A stretch of DNA of 46,902 nt from Chitinophaga pinensis (GTDB taxonomy: Bacteria > Bacteroidota > Bacteroidia > SXHM01). Below, one piece after another: positions 1-9,924 of the stretch (positions are counted from its first letter, which is position 1; each line of letters opens with the position of its first letter). The notes under the pieces were generated by a model. It was not told the DNA's origin. It worked only from the letters and a program-made list of their open reading frames with translations, and did not search any database. Position numbers and translations under genes: made by a program. The DNA is taken from NCBI GenBank assembly GCA_945870105.1, contig CAMBRL010000010.1, forward strand, positions 1-46,902, written 5' to 3'.

Positions 1-791
1 GTTTGCACCCAAGGGTCAACTATAACGGTTTCGGTTTGATCGTAATTTCCAAGTTCAAACGAAACGGTGTTTCCGTTGCGGATAAAACGTGAAGAGATTG
101 CGTTGTTGTTGTCTGCATAAAACGTTTGCGGTGCATGGTCAACCATATCACCGAATTTAGTATCGATAAAAATTTCACCTGCATTAGTAAAGGTTAGTTT
201 TTCGCTATCAGCATATTTCATCTTTACTTTTGAAACATCAGCGCCCGGATGCAGAATAAGTGCATATTTTATTCCGTCCTGCGGATGAAAAACATACTCC
301 ACATCAATGTTGGGATAAAGGTTTTTGTACACTAATTTTTTGTACCCACGAACGCGTTGAATGTCATAATACTCCTTTTCATTCTTCTTCATTTCATAGG
401 TGTAGTAATCAGGATTTAGTTCTTCGGCAACTAATTCGGCATTGGGGTTTGCGCCTTCCCAAACCATATTCACCACATCACTTTCAAAAAATATGCGTGG
501 CTGTGTTTCGTCACCATCTCTGCGGTTTTTATTTTTCTCTTTGCGGTCAAATTTGTAAGTCAATCCTTTTTGGGTGAAATAGATTTGCACCGAACCATTG
601 TCAACAGCATACATAATTTTTGAATCCACACTTTTTAAACGTTGTTCAAACTGCCCTTTGTTTTCAATAAATGCTTTGGATGTTTCAAACTTCACTGACC
701 ATGAGGGGGTGCTTAGTTGGGCTTGGGCTGTAGTAAGCAGTAAGCAGCAGGCAGTAAGCAGTAAGCAAGTTTTGGTAATCAGGTTTTTCAT
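1..791 (-). CDS. Secreted protein with DUF7948-like N-terminal domain, cut by window edge
   Basis: Reading the minus strand from ATG at 791, the frame stays open to the window edge, giving about 263 residues with no stop. The start MKNLITKTCLLLTACC and a following TTAQAQ make a clear signal peptide. Next come FIENKGQFEQR, a YKNLYPNIDVEYVF segment, and a stretch ending in ETVIVDPWVQ. These match the N-terminal domain (DUF7948 type) of large Bacteroidetes secreted proteins that carry SBBP/PKD repeats and a T9SS tail. Function is unknown; surface or extracellular location is inferred. The signal-peptide codons contain a short GCAGTAAGCAGTAAGC-like direct repeat at about 730-765. The C-terminal part lies outside the window. 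Confidence 0.8.
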   Translation of the reverse strand, partial: MKNLITKTCLLLTACCLLLTTAQAQLSTPSWSVKFETSKAFIENKGQFEQRLKSVDSKIMYAVDNGSVQIYFTQKGLTYKFDRKEKNKNRRDGDETQPRIFFESDVVNMVWEGANPNAELVAEELNPDYYTYEMKKNEKEYYDIQRVRGYKKLVYKNLYPNIDVEYVFHPQDGIKYALILHPGADVSKVKMKYADSEKLTFTNAGEIFIDTKFGDMVDHAPQTFYADNNNAISSRFIRNGNTVSFELGNYDQTETVIVDPWVQ

Positions 792-813
792 TGGTATTGG
801 GGCTTAGATTTTT

Positions 814-864
814 TTGCCACGGATTCACAGATTTTCACATTGTTAATCTGTTAATCTGTGGCAA
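814..864. repeat. Dispersed hairpin repeat, CACAGATT family, copy 1
   Basis: TTGCCAC at 814-820 pairs with GTGGCAA at 858-864, and the interior repeats AATCTGT/ACAGATT words. A related element with a longer stem lies at 13296-13357. It sits between two minus-strand genes. Confidence 0.55.
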
Positions 865-875
865 CATTATTAGGA

Positions 876-2787
876 TTATTTTTTCACGATTACTTTAATA
901 TACTGTTGCTCCGCGCCAGCTCTTGCCTGCACAAAATAAATTCCTTCTGCAAGCGAAGTAACAGGAATGCTGCATTTTGTTTCGGTTGTTTTTTTTAGCT
1001 TTTGAAAAGCCCCACACAACTCGCCCTGTAACATCTAGTAATTTAATTTCTGTTGCCTCGGCACTGCTCAGGGTCATCACCACATTCAGGTTTTCGTTTG
1101 CCGGATTGGGATACACCAACACATTTTCAAGCAAGGTGTTTTCAAGCACGTTATCAGGATTGTAAGTTGCTTCAATAATGTTGGAGGTATCCACACAACT
1201 TCCTCCTCCTGTGGCTATAACATAGTAGTTTCCGCTTTGGGTAATGGTATAGGTTTGTTGTGTTGCACCCGAAATCTGACTGCCGTTAAAATACCACTGA
1301 TAGTTAGGTGATGTAGTTGCATACAGCGTATTGTTTTGTTGTGAAATATTAACGTTAAAATTTCCTGTTCCGCTTTCAACCACACCGGTCAATGTTTCGG
1401 TGCAGCCGAAAAAATCGGTTACTTCAACCGTATAGGTTCCGGGGCTTAGGTTATAGATAGCTGAGGTAGTGGCTCCATTGCTCCATGCATATGCCGTAGG
1501 TGGAAACGGGAATGTTCCGCCTGCCTGAACAAATAAAGAACCGTTACCTGCTCCCGCACAACTTTCGTCAGTAGCTATTACGGTATATTCAGAACCAAAA
1601 ATGGAAGTAAGTTCAGTAGAGTCGGTCAGCATACAACCATCAGCATCGGTAACCACAACAATGTAAGCACCTCCCGGAACTGAATCCAAATCTTCAGTAG
1701 TATCGCCTGTGCTCCACAGAAATGTGTAAGGCGCTGTTCCGCCTGCCACATCAATATCAACCTCGCCATCGGGTGATGATGCGCATTGCATAAATCCGGG
1801 ATTAAATGTTACTGCAAGCGATGAATTTTGTCCTACAAAAACATCAACAGAACGTGAGCATCCCGGACCATCGCCAACAGTTACTTCGTATAATCCGTAA
1901 CCAACCCCGGGCAGGGTTGCAGTAGTTTCACCACTTCCCCATAAATAAGTATAGTTGCCTGAGCCGCCTGAAACGGTTACAGCTGCCACTCCGTTATTGG
2001 TGTTGCAATCTGCAACAGTGCTGGCATTGGTAAATTCTATGTTACAAGGAACAGGGCAGGTTGCTTCGGTATAAACCTCCACATCATCAATAAAATAATA
2101 AGCTCCCGGCATGGGAATAGTTGGCGGAATGGTATTGGGGTCAAAAGGAGCGCCTCCACCAATGGCGGTTGTTCCCTGCACTTTAAAGTTGCCGATAGTG
2201 ATGTAAGCATAAGCCTGATCGGCAACAAACTCACCATATACTTCGTGCCATCCAGTGTAATTTGTAATAATGCTGTCAACCATTACCTGTGCAGGAAATG
2301 TAAGCGGTAAAGAACCCGGACCCGAAACAGGTTGGTTAGAGAAATAAGCACCTATTCCATCAGTAGAATTTGTGCTTTGATCAGAAAGTGAAATATAAAA
2401 ACGTACACAGTAACGTACTCCTACTTCAAGTGGCTCGGTAAGCGGAGCCTGAATGTATTCGCGGTAATCTCCATCGGTAGGTCCGTCAATACTAAAAAAA
2501 CCGCCATAAGCAGCACCTGTGCGGGCTTCCTGATTTCCCAATAGGTTGGCAGGAACACCAACAGGAGGGTTTTGCAAAGGAATAGGACTTACGCAACATT
2601 CATTAAAATAATCGCTGGTTCCTTGGTGTCCCGAAGGCTGAACCCATGGAACGGCATAAAACATCTGGCTGGATGAATTAGGGCATGTTATAAAATCTTC
2701 GAAGCTGGGGTTGGGAACAAGGTTTTGTGAACTGGCAGTGGTAGAGAGCAGCAGACAGCAAAATGCCGAGAGTAAAAATTTATTCAT
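876..2787 (-). CDS. T9SS-secreted SprB-repeat protein, frameshifted near the C-terminus
   Basis: From ATG at 2787: a signal peptide (MNKFLLSAFCCLLLSTTASS); a NLVPNPSFE jelly-roll-like N-terminal domain to about residue 240; three SprB-type repeats (about 250-470) with motifs such as YTYLWGSGETT and YTFLWSTGDTT; an Ig-like segment; and a sorting domain starting VYPNPANENLNV. As read, the frame shifts at an A8 run (+ strand T8 at 989-996) and stops at 895. Removing one A restores TTETKCSIPVTSLAEGIYF and ends in YIKVIVKK at stop 876-878, a normal T9SS ending. The product should be surface-attached or released, possibly adhesive as for SprB-repeat proteins. The indel could be an assembly error, a true mutation or slippage. 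Confidence 0.85.
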
Positions 2788-2866
2788 TAAATAATGATTT
2801 GTTAATGAAGCGAATGTATAAATTAATATTTGCCGAAACCTAATTTTAAACGAATTTTAATGGGCT

Positions 2867-2910
2867 AAAACAAAGAAGCCCGTTCATTTTTGAACGGGCT
2901 TCTTTGTTTT
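2867..2910 (-). terminator. Strong intrinsic terminator, bidirectional
   Basis: A perfect 16-bp stem (2871-2886 with 2891-2906, loop TTTT) is flanked by AAAA and TTTT. It lies just beyond the stop of the minus-strand ATPase gene at 2926, so it probably ends the 6718-2926 transcript. Confidence 0.85.
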
Positions 2911-2925
2911 GGGAATATAAAATTC

Positions 2926-3339
2926 TTATGCGTGCTGCGCCAACTTAAACGAAAGTTCAACCACTCGTCCGTTATCATCAAAGGTAACTCCGTCAGATAG
3001 TTGTTTCATAAGAAACACACCGCGTCCGTTTACTTTTTCAATATTTTCGGGTGAAGTGGGGTCGGGTATGTTTTCAAAGTCAAAGCCCGTGCCTTGGTCG
3101 GCTATTTTAAAGGAAATAGAATGATCGTCATTTTCAGTAAATACAAACGACACTGTTTTGTTGGGGTCTTGTTTATTTCCGTGATTAATAGCGTTGTTTA
3201 CTGCTTCAGTTACCGCAATCAGAATATTCCCGTAATAATCTTCGTCAAGGTGCATGTCAGCGCTTATCTCGTCAATAAGAGCTTCAACAAGGTGCAGGCT
3301 GTCGGCAGTGGAAGGGAATGTCAGATTCTTTTGTTTCAT
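2926..3339 (-). CDS. RsbW-like anti-sigma/histidine-kinase-fold ATPase
   Basis: This 137-residue protein is a single GHKL ATPase domain (HATPase_c_2 type). The N box reads EAVNNAINHGNK (about 66-77), the G1 motif DQGTGFDF (about 100), and the G2 motif NGRGVFLMKQLSD. The length is normal for RsbW/SpoIIAB-type serine kinases that phosphorylate anti-sigma antagonists in partner-switching cascades. No anti-sigma antagonist gene is adjacent; the SpoIIE-type phosphatase at 7402-9851 could belong to the same kind of network, which is inference. It starts 16 bp after the DUF4175 gene and is probably co-transcribed with it. Confidence 0.88.
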   Translation of the reverse strand: MKQKNLTFPSTADSLHLVEALIDEISADMHLDEDYYGNILIAVTEAVNNAINHGNKQDPNKTVSFVFTENDDHSISFKIADQGTGFDFENIPDPTSPENIEKVNGRGVFLMKQLSDGVTFDDNGRVVELSFKLAQHA

Positions 3340-3355
3340 GCTGAATATCTGTATT

Positions 3356-6300
3356 TTAATGTTGGTAGTTGTTAAAATACTCGTTTACCTTATCCCTGTA
3401 AAAAGGTTGCAGTGAAGGAGGAACAGTTTTTAACAACTCTGTTTCTTTTAATTTTCGTCTGTTATACTCATTAAATACCGGAGGGTTACTCAATTTCTCA
3501 TTTTTCCCTTCTTTTGATTCCCTGCGCTCCTCTTCATCGCGCTGACGCTCTGCTTTTTCCGCTTCCAGCAGGCGGGTAAGAATTTCCTCTTGTCTGCGCA
3601 GCGTTTCGGCTGTTATGCGTTTGTTTACCAAATCGGTTTCGGTTTCTTCCATTAAATCATGAATCTTATCCAGGTTGCCTCCAGAGCCTTTGCCATTGCC
3701 TTTTTTATCCAGTTCGCTGGCAACCTCCTGCAGCATCTGGCGGATGGCCTCCTGTTGGGCAGCCATTTTTGCAAGGCCCTCGCTCATTCCGCCCATGCCT
3801 TGTGAGCCTCCGGGTTTCTCTCCCGGTTTTTGTCCTTTCTGCATTCCCTTTTGCATTTGCTCAATCTGTTTATTCAGTTGTTCCTGCAATGCCTTCATGG
3901 TGGCGGCACTGGGTTTGCCCTGCCCTTTTCCGGGTTTGCTGCACGAGCCGCTGCCGGGTTTACTTTGTGCTTGCATCTGTTGCATTTGCTGAACCACTTC
4001 ACTCAGCATCAGCGCAAGGTTATTAATAGAAGTCATGGTAAGTTGCTGGCGGTTTTGGGCAAGTGAAGTCTGGCGCTCGGCAAGGTTTTCAATGGCCACA
4101 TCCATGTTCTGGTTGATGTTCCTGATTTCGCGGTTTACAATCGTTTGTAATTGCACCACGCGTTTGCTCAGCGCAAAAAGCGAGTCTTCAATCAACTTGG
4201 AATCGTTTTTCAGTTTCAGTTGTTCGCGGGCAATGGAAGTAAAACCCGGGTCGTTGCGGTTAGTGTTTTTCAGTTTGGCCATCAACTTCTCCTGATCAAA
4301 CGAAAGGGTAAGCAGGTTTTCCAAAATATCGCGCAGTGATTTTATGTCTTCGCTCTGCTGTTCCTGTTGCATCTCTTGCTGCATGGCCTGCATTTTTTCC
4401 GACAGATTTTTCATTTTTTGAGAAGCGCTTTTTTGTGATTGAGAGGCTTTCTGATTTTTCTGTTCGCCCATTTCCTGCGAACTTTTTTGCATGTCTTCTT
4501 CAATACCTTTTTCTTCTTCTTTGGTGTCTTCCATGTTGTTGGGCTGTTCCAACTCGCTGTTCTTTTTTTCTAACTCATCAAGGTCTTTTTTGAGGTCATC
4601 AAACTCTTTGTTAAGATCTTCCTGTTTTTCTTTTTCTTCGGCTGCATCTCCTTTTTTCTCCTTGGTTTCCTCTGAAAGTTTTTCTTCTTTTTCTGCCAAT
4701 TTGTTCAGCTTTTCAATCGACTCATTCAGTTTTTGTTCAAACTCCAGTTGTTTGAAAATTTCCAGTTGACGATCCATTTCTTTGGAAAGATCTTCGTTGG
4801 TCATTTCCATTTTTTCCAGCATTTCGCGGGCTTTGTCTTTGTCCATTTTCTCCATCATTTCTTCCATCTGGCGGAAGAGTTCTTTCATTTCGGGAGTCAT
4901 CAACTCGTCAAACATTTTTTCAAGTTGCTTTTGTTTTTCCAGCAACTCGGGACTTAACTGATTGAACTCATTTTGCTGATTATTTTTCTTTTTATTTTCT
5001 TGCTGAATTTCCTGCATTTCATTTTCAAGCTTCTTCTGTTTGTCAAGCAGGCTCTGGATATTCTTCTTGTCTTCCCATGTCAGGTTCTTTTTGTCGAACA
5101 ATTTTTTGTTCAATTCCGCTACTTCTTTTTGCAGAGCTTTTGCATCCTTGATGCTTTGCTCCATGTCTTTTTTCAGCTCGCTTGATTTTTTCTCATTCTC
5201 TTTTGAAAGCTCACTCAGTGTTGGTGCTTTGTAAAGTTTCTTCTCGCTGCGTGTGGCTTTGCTTCCGCTCACGCCATCATTGTCCCACACCTCAAAATAA
5301 TACTCAATGTTATCGCCCGGCTGAATATTCAGCGGGTTCACATCCCATGAATAAAAAAACTGGTCGCTCTGTTTATTTTTACTGATGAATACATCTTCGG
5401 CAAATATTTTTTCTTTCTTTTCCGCATCATCAGAATTAAGAAAACGGCAAACAAAATTCAGTTTTTTGAAACCGTAATCATCTTTCACCATGCCGCTGAA
5501 ATAGACGAGTTTGGATGAAAGAGAATCTTGTTTTTCTTCCACTTCAATTGCAGGAAAAGCATCGGGAATTACATTCACGTGATAGAGAATGGAATCGTTG
5601 CTTTGAAGAAACTCGTTAGCAACACTAACAGAGTATTGTCTGTTTTTGAAAAGGCGTGATGAGTAAGAAAAGTTATCAGCACTCGCAGCATTTACCGCAA
5701 AAGCAGTATCGCCAAAACTCATGCGCAGCTCACGCGCATCACGGGTGTTAAAATTCCATGCGGCTTTAGTTCCGGCAGGCACGGTAAGATCGCCTGTGTT
5801 GTTTACGGTTTCATCTCTGCGGCCTGTGTAATCAGGATAATCCAACACAATGTTAAAGTTCAGCACCAAAGGTTTTGGCAGCGCAGTCAGCTCGTACTCT
5901 TTAGAATAAAAACCATCGGCATACAAACGGAAAGGCGTTGTCTTTTGCAGATTTTTGAAAATATAACTGAATCCGAGCGTGCTTTGTTTATCAAGCCTGT
6001 AAAGGTTATCGTCAACCTCAACAAATACTTCTGCCGGAATTTCTGCTCCTTCCATTTTCAGGTTCAATGTAAAATCTTCGTGTTGCATAGCACGTAAATC
6101 GTTGTTCTCAACAATGAATTTGAAGGGCGCAATTGTTTCAAAGTAGGTGTTGTGATTTACCAATCGCGTTGTGCTTTCGCGCAAAATGTTGGGAGCAATA
6201 ACAACAAGCAGAAGCGCAACCAAAACTGGTGGCAACGCATAGCGCAGATATTTTTTATTCTCGGATAAATCAATGGCAGCAACAAAAGGAACAGGTTTCA

Positions 6301-6718
6301 GTTCAGCAGTTTTCTGGTCAATGCTGGCGTAAAGTAATTCGCGCGAGTTTGCATTTCCGCTATCTGCCAGCTGTTTCAGTTGCAACGTATTCAGCAGTTT
6401 GTCGCTAACGTTTGAAAAATGTTTTCCGATAATTTGCGATGCTTCTTCGTAGGAAATAATTTTACCCATGCGGTTGAGGTGAATGAGCGGAAGAGCAACT
6501 AAACGATAAAGAATAACCGCATTTACGGCAAGAAAAGAATAAAACAAACCGGTGCGCACGGCAGTTCCGAAATGCCCGAAATGCTCCAGCAAAACAATAC
6601 TCAGAAAAAACGCAACACTAACAGCTACGCTGTAAAGCGCGCCTCGGATAAGTTGGTTCTTGTAATATTTGCGGATAAACTCATCTAACTTTTGGATGAG
6701 TGTATTATAATTCTCCAT
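3356..6718 (-). CDS. DUF4175 family membrane protein with long coiled coil
   Basis: This 1120-residue protein is read from the ATG at 6718 (MENYNTLIQKLDEF). The frame stays open up to 6757, but the extra 13 residues look unlike a protein N-terminus. Two or three N-terminal hydrophobic segments (about 25-75 and 160-180) precede an Ig-like extracytoplasmic region. A very long Glu/Lys/Gln-rich coiled coil (about 500-870) follows, then a low-complexity Gly/Gln/Met-rich region and a basic C-terminus. This order matches the Bacteroidetes DUF4175 family, whose function is not established. The coding bias creates many spurious reading frames on the other strand. It is followed by the ATPase gene. Confidence 0.88.
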   Translation of the reverse strand: MENYNTLIQKLDEFIRKYYKNQLIRGALYSVAVSVAFFLSIVLLEHFGHFGTAVRTGLFYSFLAVNAVILYRLVALPLIHLNRMGKIISYEEASQIIGKHFSNVSDKLLNTLQLKQLADSGNANSRELLYASIDQKTAELKPVPFVAAIDLSENKKYLRYALPPVLVALLLVVIAPNILRESTTRLVNHNTYFETIAPFKFIVENNDLRAMQHEDFTLNLKMEGAEIPAEVFVEVDDNLYRLDKQSTLGFSYIFKNLQKTTPFRLYADGFYSKEYELTALPKPLVLNFNIVLDYPDYTGRRDETVNNTGDLTVPAGTKAAWNFNTRDARELRMSFGDTAFAVNAASADNFSYSSRLFKNRQYSVSVANEFLQSNDSILYHVNVIPDAFPAIEVEEKQDSLSSKLVYFSGMVKDDYGFKKLNFVCRFLNSDDAEKKEKIFAEDVFISKNKQSDQFFYSWDVNPLNIQPGDNIEYYFEVWDNDGVSGSKATRSEKKLYKAPTLSELSKENEKKSSELKKDMEQSIKDAKALQKEVAELNKKLFDKKNLTWEDKKNIQSLLDKQKKLENEMQEIQQENKKKNNQQNEFNQLSPELLEKQKQLEKMFDELMTPEMKELFRQMEEMMEKMDKDKAREMLEKMEMTNEDLSKEMDRQLEIFKQLEFEQKLNESIEKLNKLAEKEEKLSEETKEKKGDAAEEKEKQEDLNKEFDDLKKDLDELEKKNSELEQPNNMEDTKEEEKGIEEDMQKSSQEMGEQKNQKASQSQKSASQKMKNLSEKMQAMQQEMQQEQQSEDIKSLRDILENLLTLSFDQEKLMAKLKNTNRNDPGFTSIAREQLKLKNDSKLIEDSLFALSKRVVQLQTIVNREIRNINQNMDVAIENLAERQTSLAQNRQQLTMTSINNLALMLSEVVQQMQQMQAQSKPGSGSCSKPGKGQGKPSAATMKALQEQLNKQIEQMQKGMQKGQKPGEKPGGSQGMGGMSEGLAKMAAQQEAIRQMLQEVASELDKKGNGKGSGGNLDKIHDLMEETETDLVNKRITAETLRRQEEILTRLLEAEKAERQRDEEERRESKEGKNEKLSNPPVFNEYNRRKLKETELLKTVPPSLQPFYRDKVNEYFNNYQH

Positions 6719-6857
6719 TCTAAAATTCCTGATGCACGTTGTTCTCTCTTTCCACAAAAATCAATCCTGAAATTTGCTGAAGGCTGATTACAAAGATAGT
6801 GAAGATAGTTTGTAATGCTATTTCAGATTTTGTTAAAATTGCACAAAACTAAAACCT

Positions 6858-7376
6858 ATGAATATCTACGAAATTCAAACACTTCGCCTGTTGCACATCG
6901 GCACAGGCATTTTCTGGGCAGGATCCGTTATATATCTTGCTGCATTTATAACTCCCGCGGTTAATGCCTTAGGCGCTGATGGAGGAAAATTCATGCAGCA
7001 ACTTTCATGCACCAACAAGCTGCCTCTGTGGATGGCCATTCTTTCCACGCTTAATGTTTTATCCGGCTTTCGCCTGATTATGATTCGTTCGGGCAATTTC
7101 CAGGCTGACTGGTTTATGACCTACGAGGGAGGCTGTTATACATTGGGAGGAGTGCTTGCCTTTGGAGCTTATATGATTGGAATGATGGTAAGTAAGCCTG
7201 CTGTTGACCGCATGGCAAAAATTGGTGAAGCCGTTGCAAAAGCAGGTGGCTCCCCAACTCCTGAACAGTCTCAGGAAATTGCTGCACTTCGCGCAAAACT
7301 TGCCAAAGGCGTAAGATTGGTTGCATGGCATCTTGCTGCAACAGTTGTGCTGATGGCGATTGCCCGCCCGATGTAA
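6858..7376 (+). CDS. Small four-helix membrane protein, CopD/DUF2269-like
   Basis: The 172 residues contain about four hydrophobic helices: roughly 9-35, 52-75, 90-115 and 150-170. The first contains RLLHIGTGIFWAGS, a His-x5-Trp-x-Gly pattern seen in CopD-like and related haem- or copper-linked membrane proteins. A soluble Ala/Lys-rich loop (about 115-148) separates the last two helices, and a second His is near the C-terminus (VAWHLAATV). The family assignment rests on pattern only. The gene is divergent from DUF4175 and lies just upstream of the TPR-phosphatase gene. Confidence 0.7.
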   Translation: MNIYEIQTLRLLHIGTGIFWAGSVIYLAAFITPAVNALGADGGKFMQQLSCTNKLPLWMAILSTLNVLSGFRLIMIRSGNFQADWFMTYEGGCYTLGGVLAFGAYMIGMMVSKPAVDRMAKIGEAVAKAGGSPTPEQSQEIAALRAKLAKGVRLVAWHLAATVVLMAIARPM

Positions 7377-7401
7377 TTTGTTTTCTATCTTTACCTTTCA
7401 C

Positions 7402-9851
7402 GTGAAGATAAAACACCTTACCTCATCATTATTAGTTCTGCTGTTTTCAGCGTTGCTGTCGCTTTCTGTTAGTGCGCAGCAAAGTAAAATTGATAGTCTT
7501 CTAAAAGTCCTTAACAAATCAAAGAACGATACCGACAAGGTTCAAACGCTTCGCTACCTGCTTTGGGAATACAAAAACACCGACCCTGAAAAAGCGTTGG
7601 AGTATGGCAGGCAGGCTTTGGGGCTTTCGGTAGAATTGAAAGATAAGATAAGCATAGCGGGCAGCCTTAATTCATTGGGTGTGGTTTACAAAAACCAGGG
7701 GAATTACGATAAGGCGCTGGAGTATTACGGGCAAGCTTTAAAAATTTTCAAAGAACTCAAAAAGACAGAAAATATCGCTACTGTTCACAATAATTTAGGG
7801 ATCATCTACAATATAACTGGCCGGAAAAAAGAATCCATTGAAAATTTTGAAGAATCAATACGGCTAACAGAAACACTGAATGAGCCTGCTGAGTTAATAC
7901 TTCCGCTTAATAATCTTGCTGCTGTTTATTCAGAAATCGGAGATGAGGAAACGGCTGTTCAACTCTATCTTAAGGCTTTAAAACTTTCAAGGCAGGTGAA
8001 TGATACCAAATATATTGCATGGTGTTTAAGCAACCTGGGGTTTGTTTATGAAAAGCAGGAAAAATATGATACTGCTTTCAGCTATTATTATCGTTCAATG
8101 GAGATCAATAAAAAGAATGAGGATAATTATTCTCTTTCATATGATTACAGTAACATAGCCAATGCCTATAAAAAAATAAAAGATTATGACAGCGCGTTAG
8201 AATATATAGACAGCGCATTTGCAACAGCAGAAAAAGTAGGATTGAAGAATGAGATGGGTGAAATCTATACGTATAAAGCGAGTATTTATCGAAAGGCAGG
8301 AAACCCCGGAAAGGCAATTGAGTTTTTTAATAAAGCATACACAACTCGTGAATCTATTGGCTTAAAAAGAGATATGGCCAACCTGCTGGATAGCATTGGA
8401 GATGTTTATATACAAGAGAAAAATACAGCAAAAGGTCTGGAGTTTTTTCTGAAAGAACTTCAATTGTGTGGCGAGATAGGAGATAGTTTATGCGGAGCAA
8501 ACAGCAATTTTAATTTAGGAAAAGTTTTTTTGTCAGAAAAAAATATACCAATGCCGAAAGCCATTTAAAGGATGCTGAAAAAGCATACAGAAAATCTAAT
8601 GACAAGAAATCGCTTGCAAAGATTTACAGAACTATTTCGATTATGTATACTGAAATGAATAGGGAGGAAGAAAGTTCAAAATACTCTCAGTTGTATAGCC
8701 AGATACGCGACAGTCTTGATATGGAAGACCTCGCCCAAATGGAGCTGCGGCAACAGAACGAGAAAAAAGAAAAGTAGATAGGAGAGATGGAAAAAGATGC
8801 TGAGATAAATAAATTAAAGTTGGAGCAGAATGAACTTCAATTACGGCAAAAACAATTACAACTTTATGGCAGCATCATCATTGCTATTCTTTTATTCCTG
8901 CTCAGTTTGTGGATATTTAATTTTTACCGCCAGAAGAAAAAAGCAAATGAATTATTGTCAAAACAAAAGACAGAAATTCTGGAGAAAAACGAAAAGCTGG
9001 AGCTTGCCAACATAGAAATCAACAACCAGAAAACAGTAATTGAACAGAAAAACAAGGACATTGTTGACAGTATCAATTACGCAAAGCGTTTGCAAACTGC
9101 CATACTGCCATCGGATGATGATTTTAAAAATATATTGCCCGATGCATTTGTGTTCTACAATCCGAAAGACATTGTAAGCGGTGACTTTTATTTTCTTGAC
9201 CGAGTAGATGATACTATCTTTTTTGCAGTGGCAGATTGCACAGGGCATGGTGTTCCGGGGGCGTTTGTAAGTTTTGTGGGTCACGAGGCAATCAGCCATT
9301 CCATCAATGATTTGAAATTGACAGATCCCGGAAAAAATTTAGACAGTATTCGCAAAAAGGTGGAAGAAACTTTTGATAAAAATGAAAAAGGAGAAGTGAA
9401 AGATGGCATGGATATTTCGCTGGGGGTTTTTAACACGAACACTAAAACGCTGCATTTTTCAGGAGCACATCATACCTTATATTGGGTAACCAGCCGCACT
9501 ACCAAAACCATTCTGGAAAAAGCAGTGTTAAGCAACGAGCAGGTTGCTTTGCTGGAGGTGAGGGGCAACCGCCATGCAGTAGGTGCAGGACAAGGCAAAG
9601 AACATTTTACCACCGTGAAAGTAAACGTGAAAAAAGGCGATATGATTTATTTTTCTTCAGACGGGTACAGCGACCAGTTTGGCGGACCTGATGGAAAAAA
9701 ATTCAAGACCTCACAATTTAAAAAACTATTGCTTGAGCTTTACGACAAGCCGGTTGCCTCACAAAAAGAACTGCTTGCAAAAGCCCACAACAACTGGAAA
9801 GGTGCACTTGAACAGGTAGATGATGTGTGTGTTTTTGGGGTAAGGATTTAA
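7402..9851 (+). pseudogene. TPR-transmembrane-SpoIIE phosphatase gene, broken by frameshift and stop
   Basis: A GTG at 7402 gives a good signal peptide (MKIKHLTSSLLVLLFSALLS, cleavage near VSAQQ); the frame is open 42 bases further up. Six or more TPR motifs follow (for example GNYDKALEYYGQALKIF). At A7 (8537-8543) the frame is lost and stops at 8568. Adding one A restores SEKKYTNAESHLKDAEKAY. That frame runs on but meets TAG at 8775-8777, then continues through a coiled coil, one TM helix (about 8866-8925) and a SpoIIE/PP2C domain. The domain holds ILPSDDDF, DIVSGDFYF, ADCTGHGVPGAF, SSDGYSDQFGG and QVDDVCVFG. Intact relatives are membrane sensors with serine phosphatase output. Either a decayed gene or one with assembly errors; an internal start at 8787 could still express the phosphatase half. 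Confidence 0.8.
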
Positions 9852-9867
9852 TTTTGGTTTTATCACC

Positions 9868-9907
9868 AAAAAAGAAAGCCCCAATCGTAAGATCAGGGCT
9901 TTCAAAA
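9868..9907 (-). terminator. Terminator of the efflux operon
   Basis: GAAAGCCC (9874-9881) pairs with GGGCTTTC (9896-9903). On the minus strand the stem is followed by a run of Ts, complementary to the As at 9868-9873. It lies between convergent genes and is best placed to end the RND transcript; the + strand side has no good T run. Confidence 0.7.
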
Positions 9908-9924
9908 TAATTGTAATCAAAATT

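Noticed and set aside
260-807. Two + strand open frames near the left edge
   Set aside because: The minus strand gives one continuous signal-peptide-bearing protein over the same bases; the + frames look random.
3675-5385. Series of + strand open frames opposite the DUF4175 gene
   Set aside because: They are antisense by-products of its Glu/Lys/Gln-rich codon use: Phe/Ser/Leu-rich, no domains, mutually overlapping.
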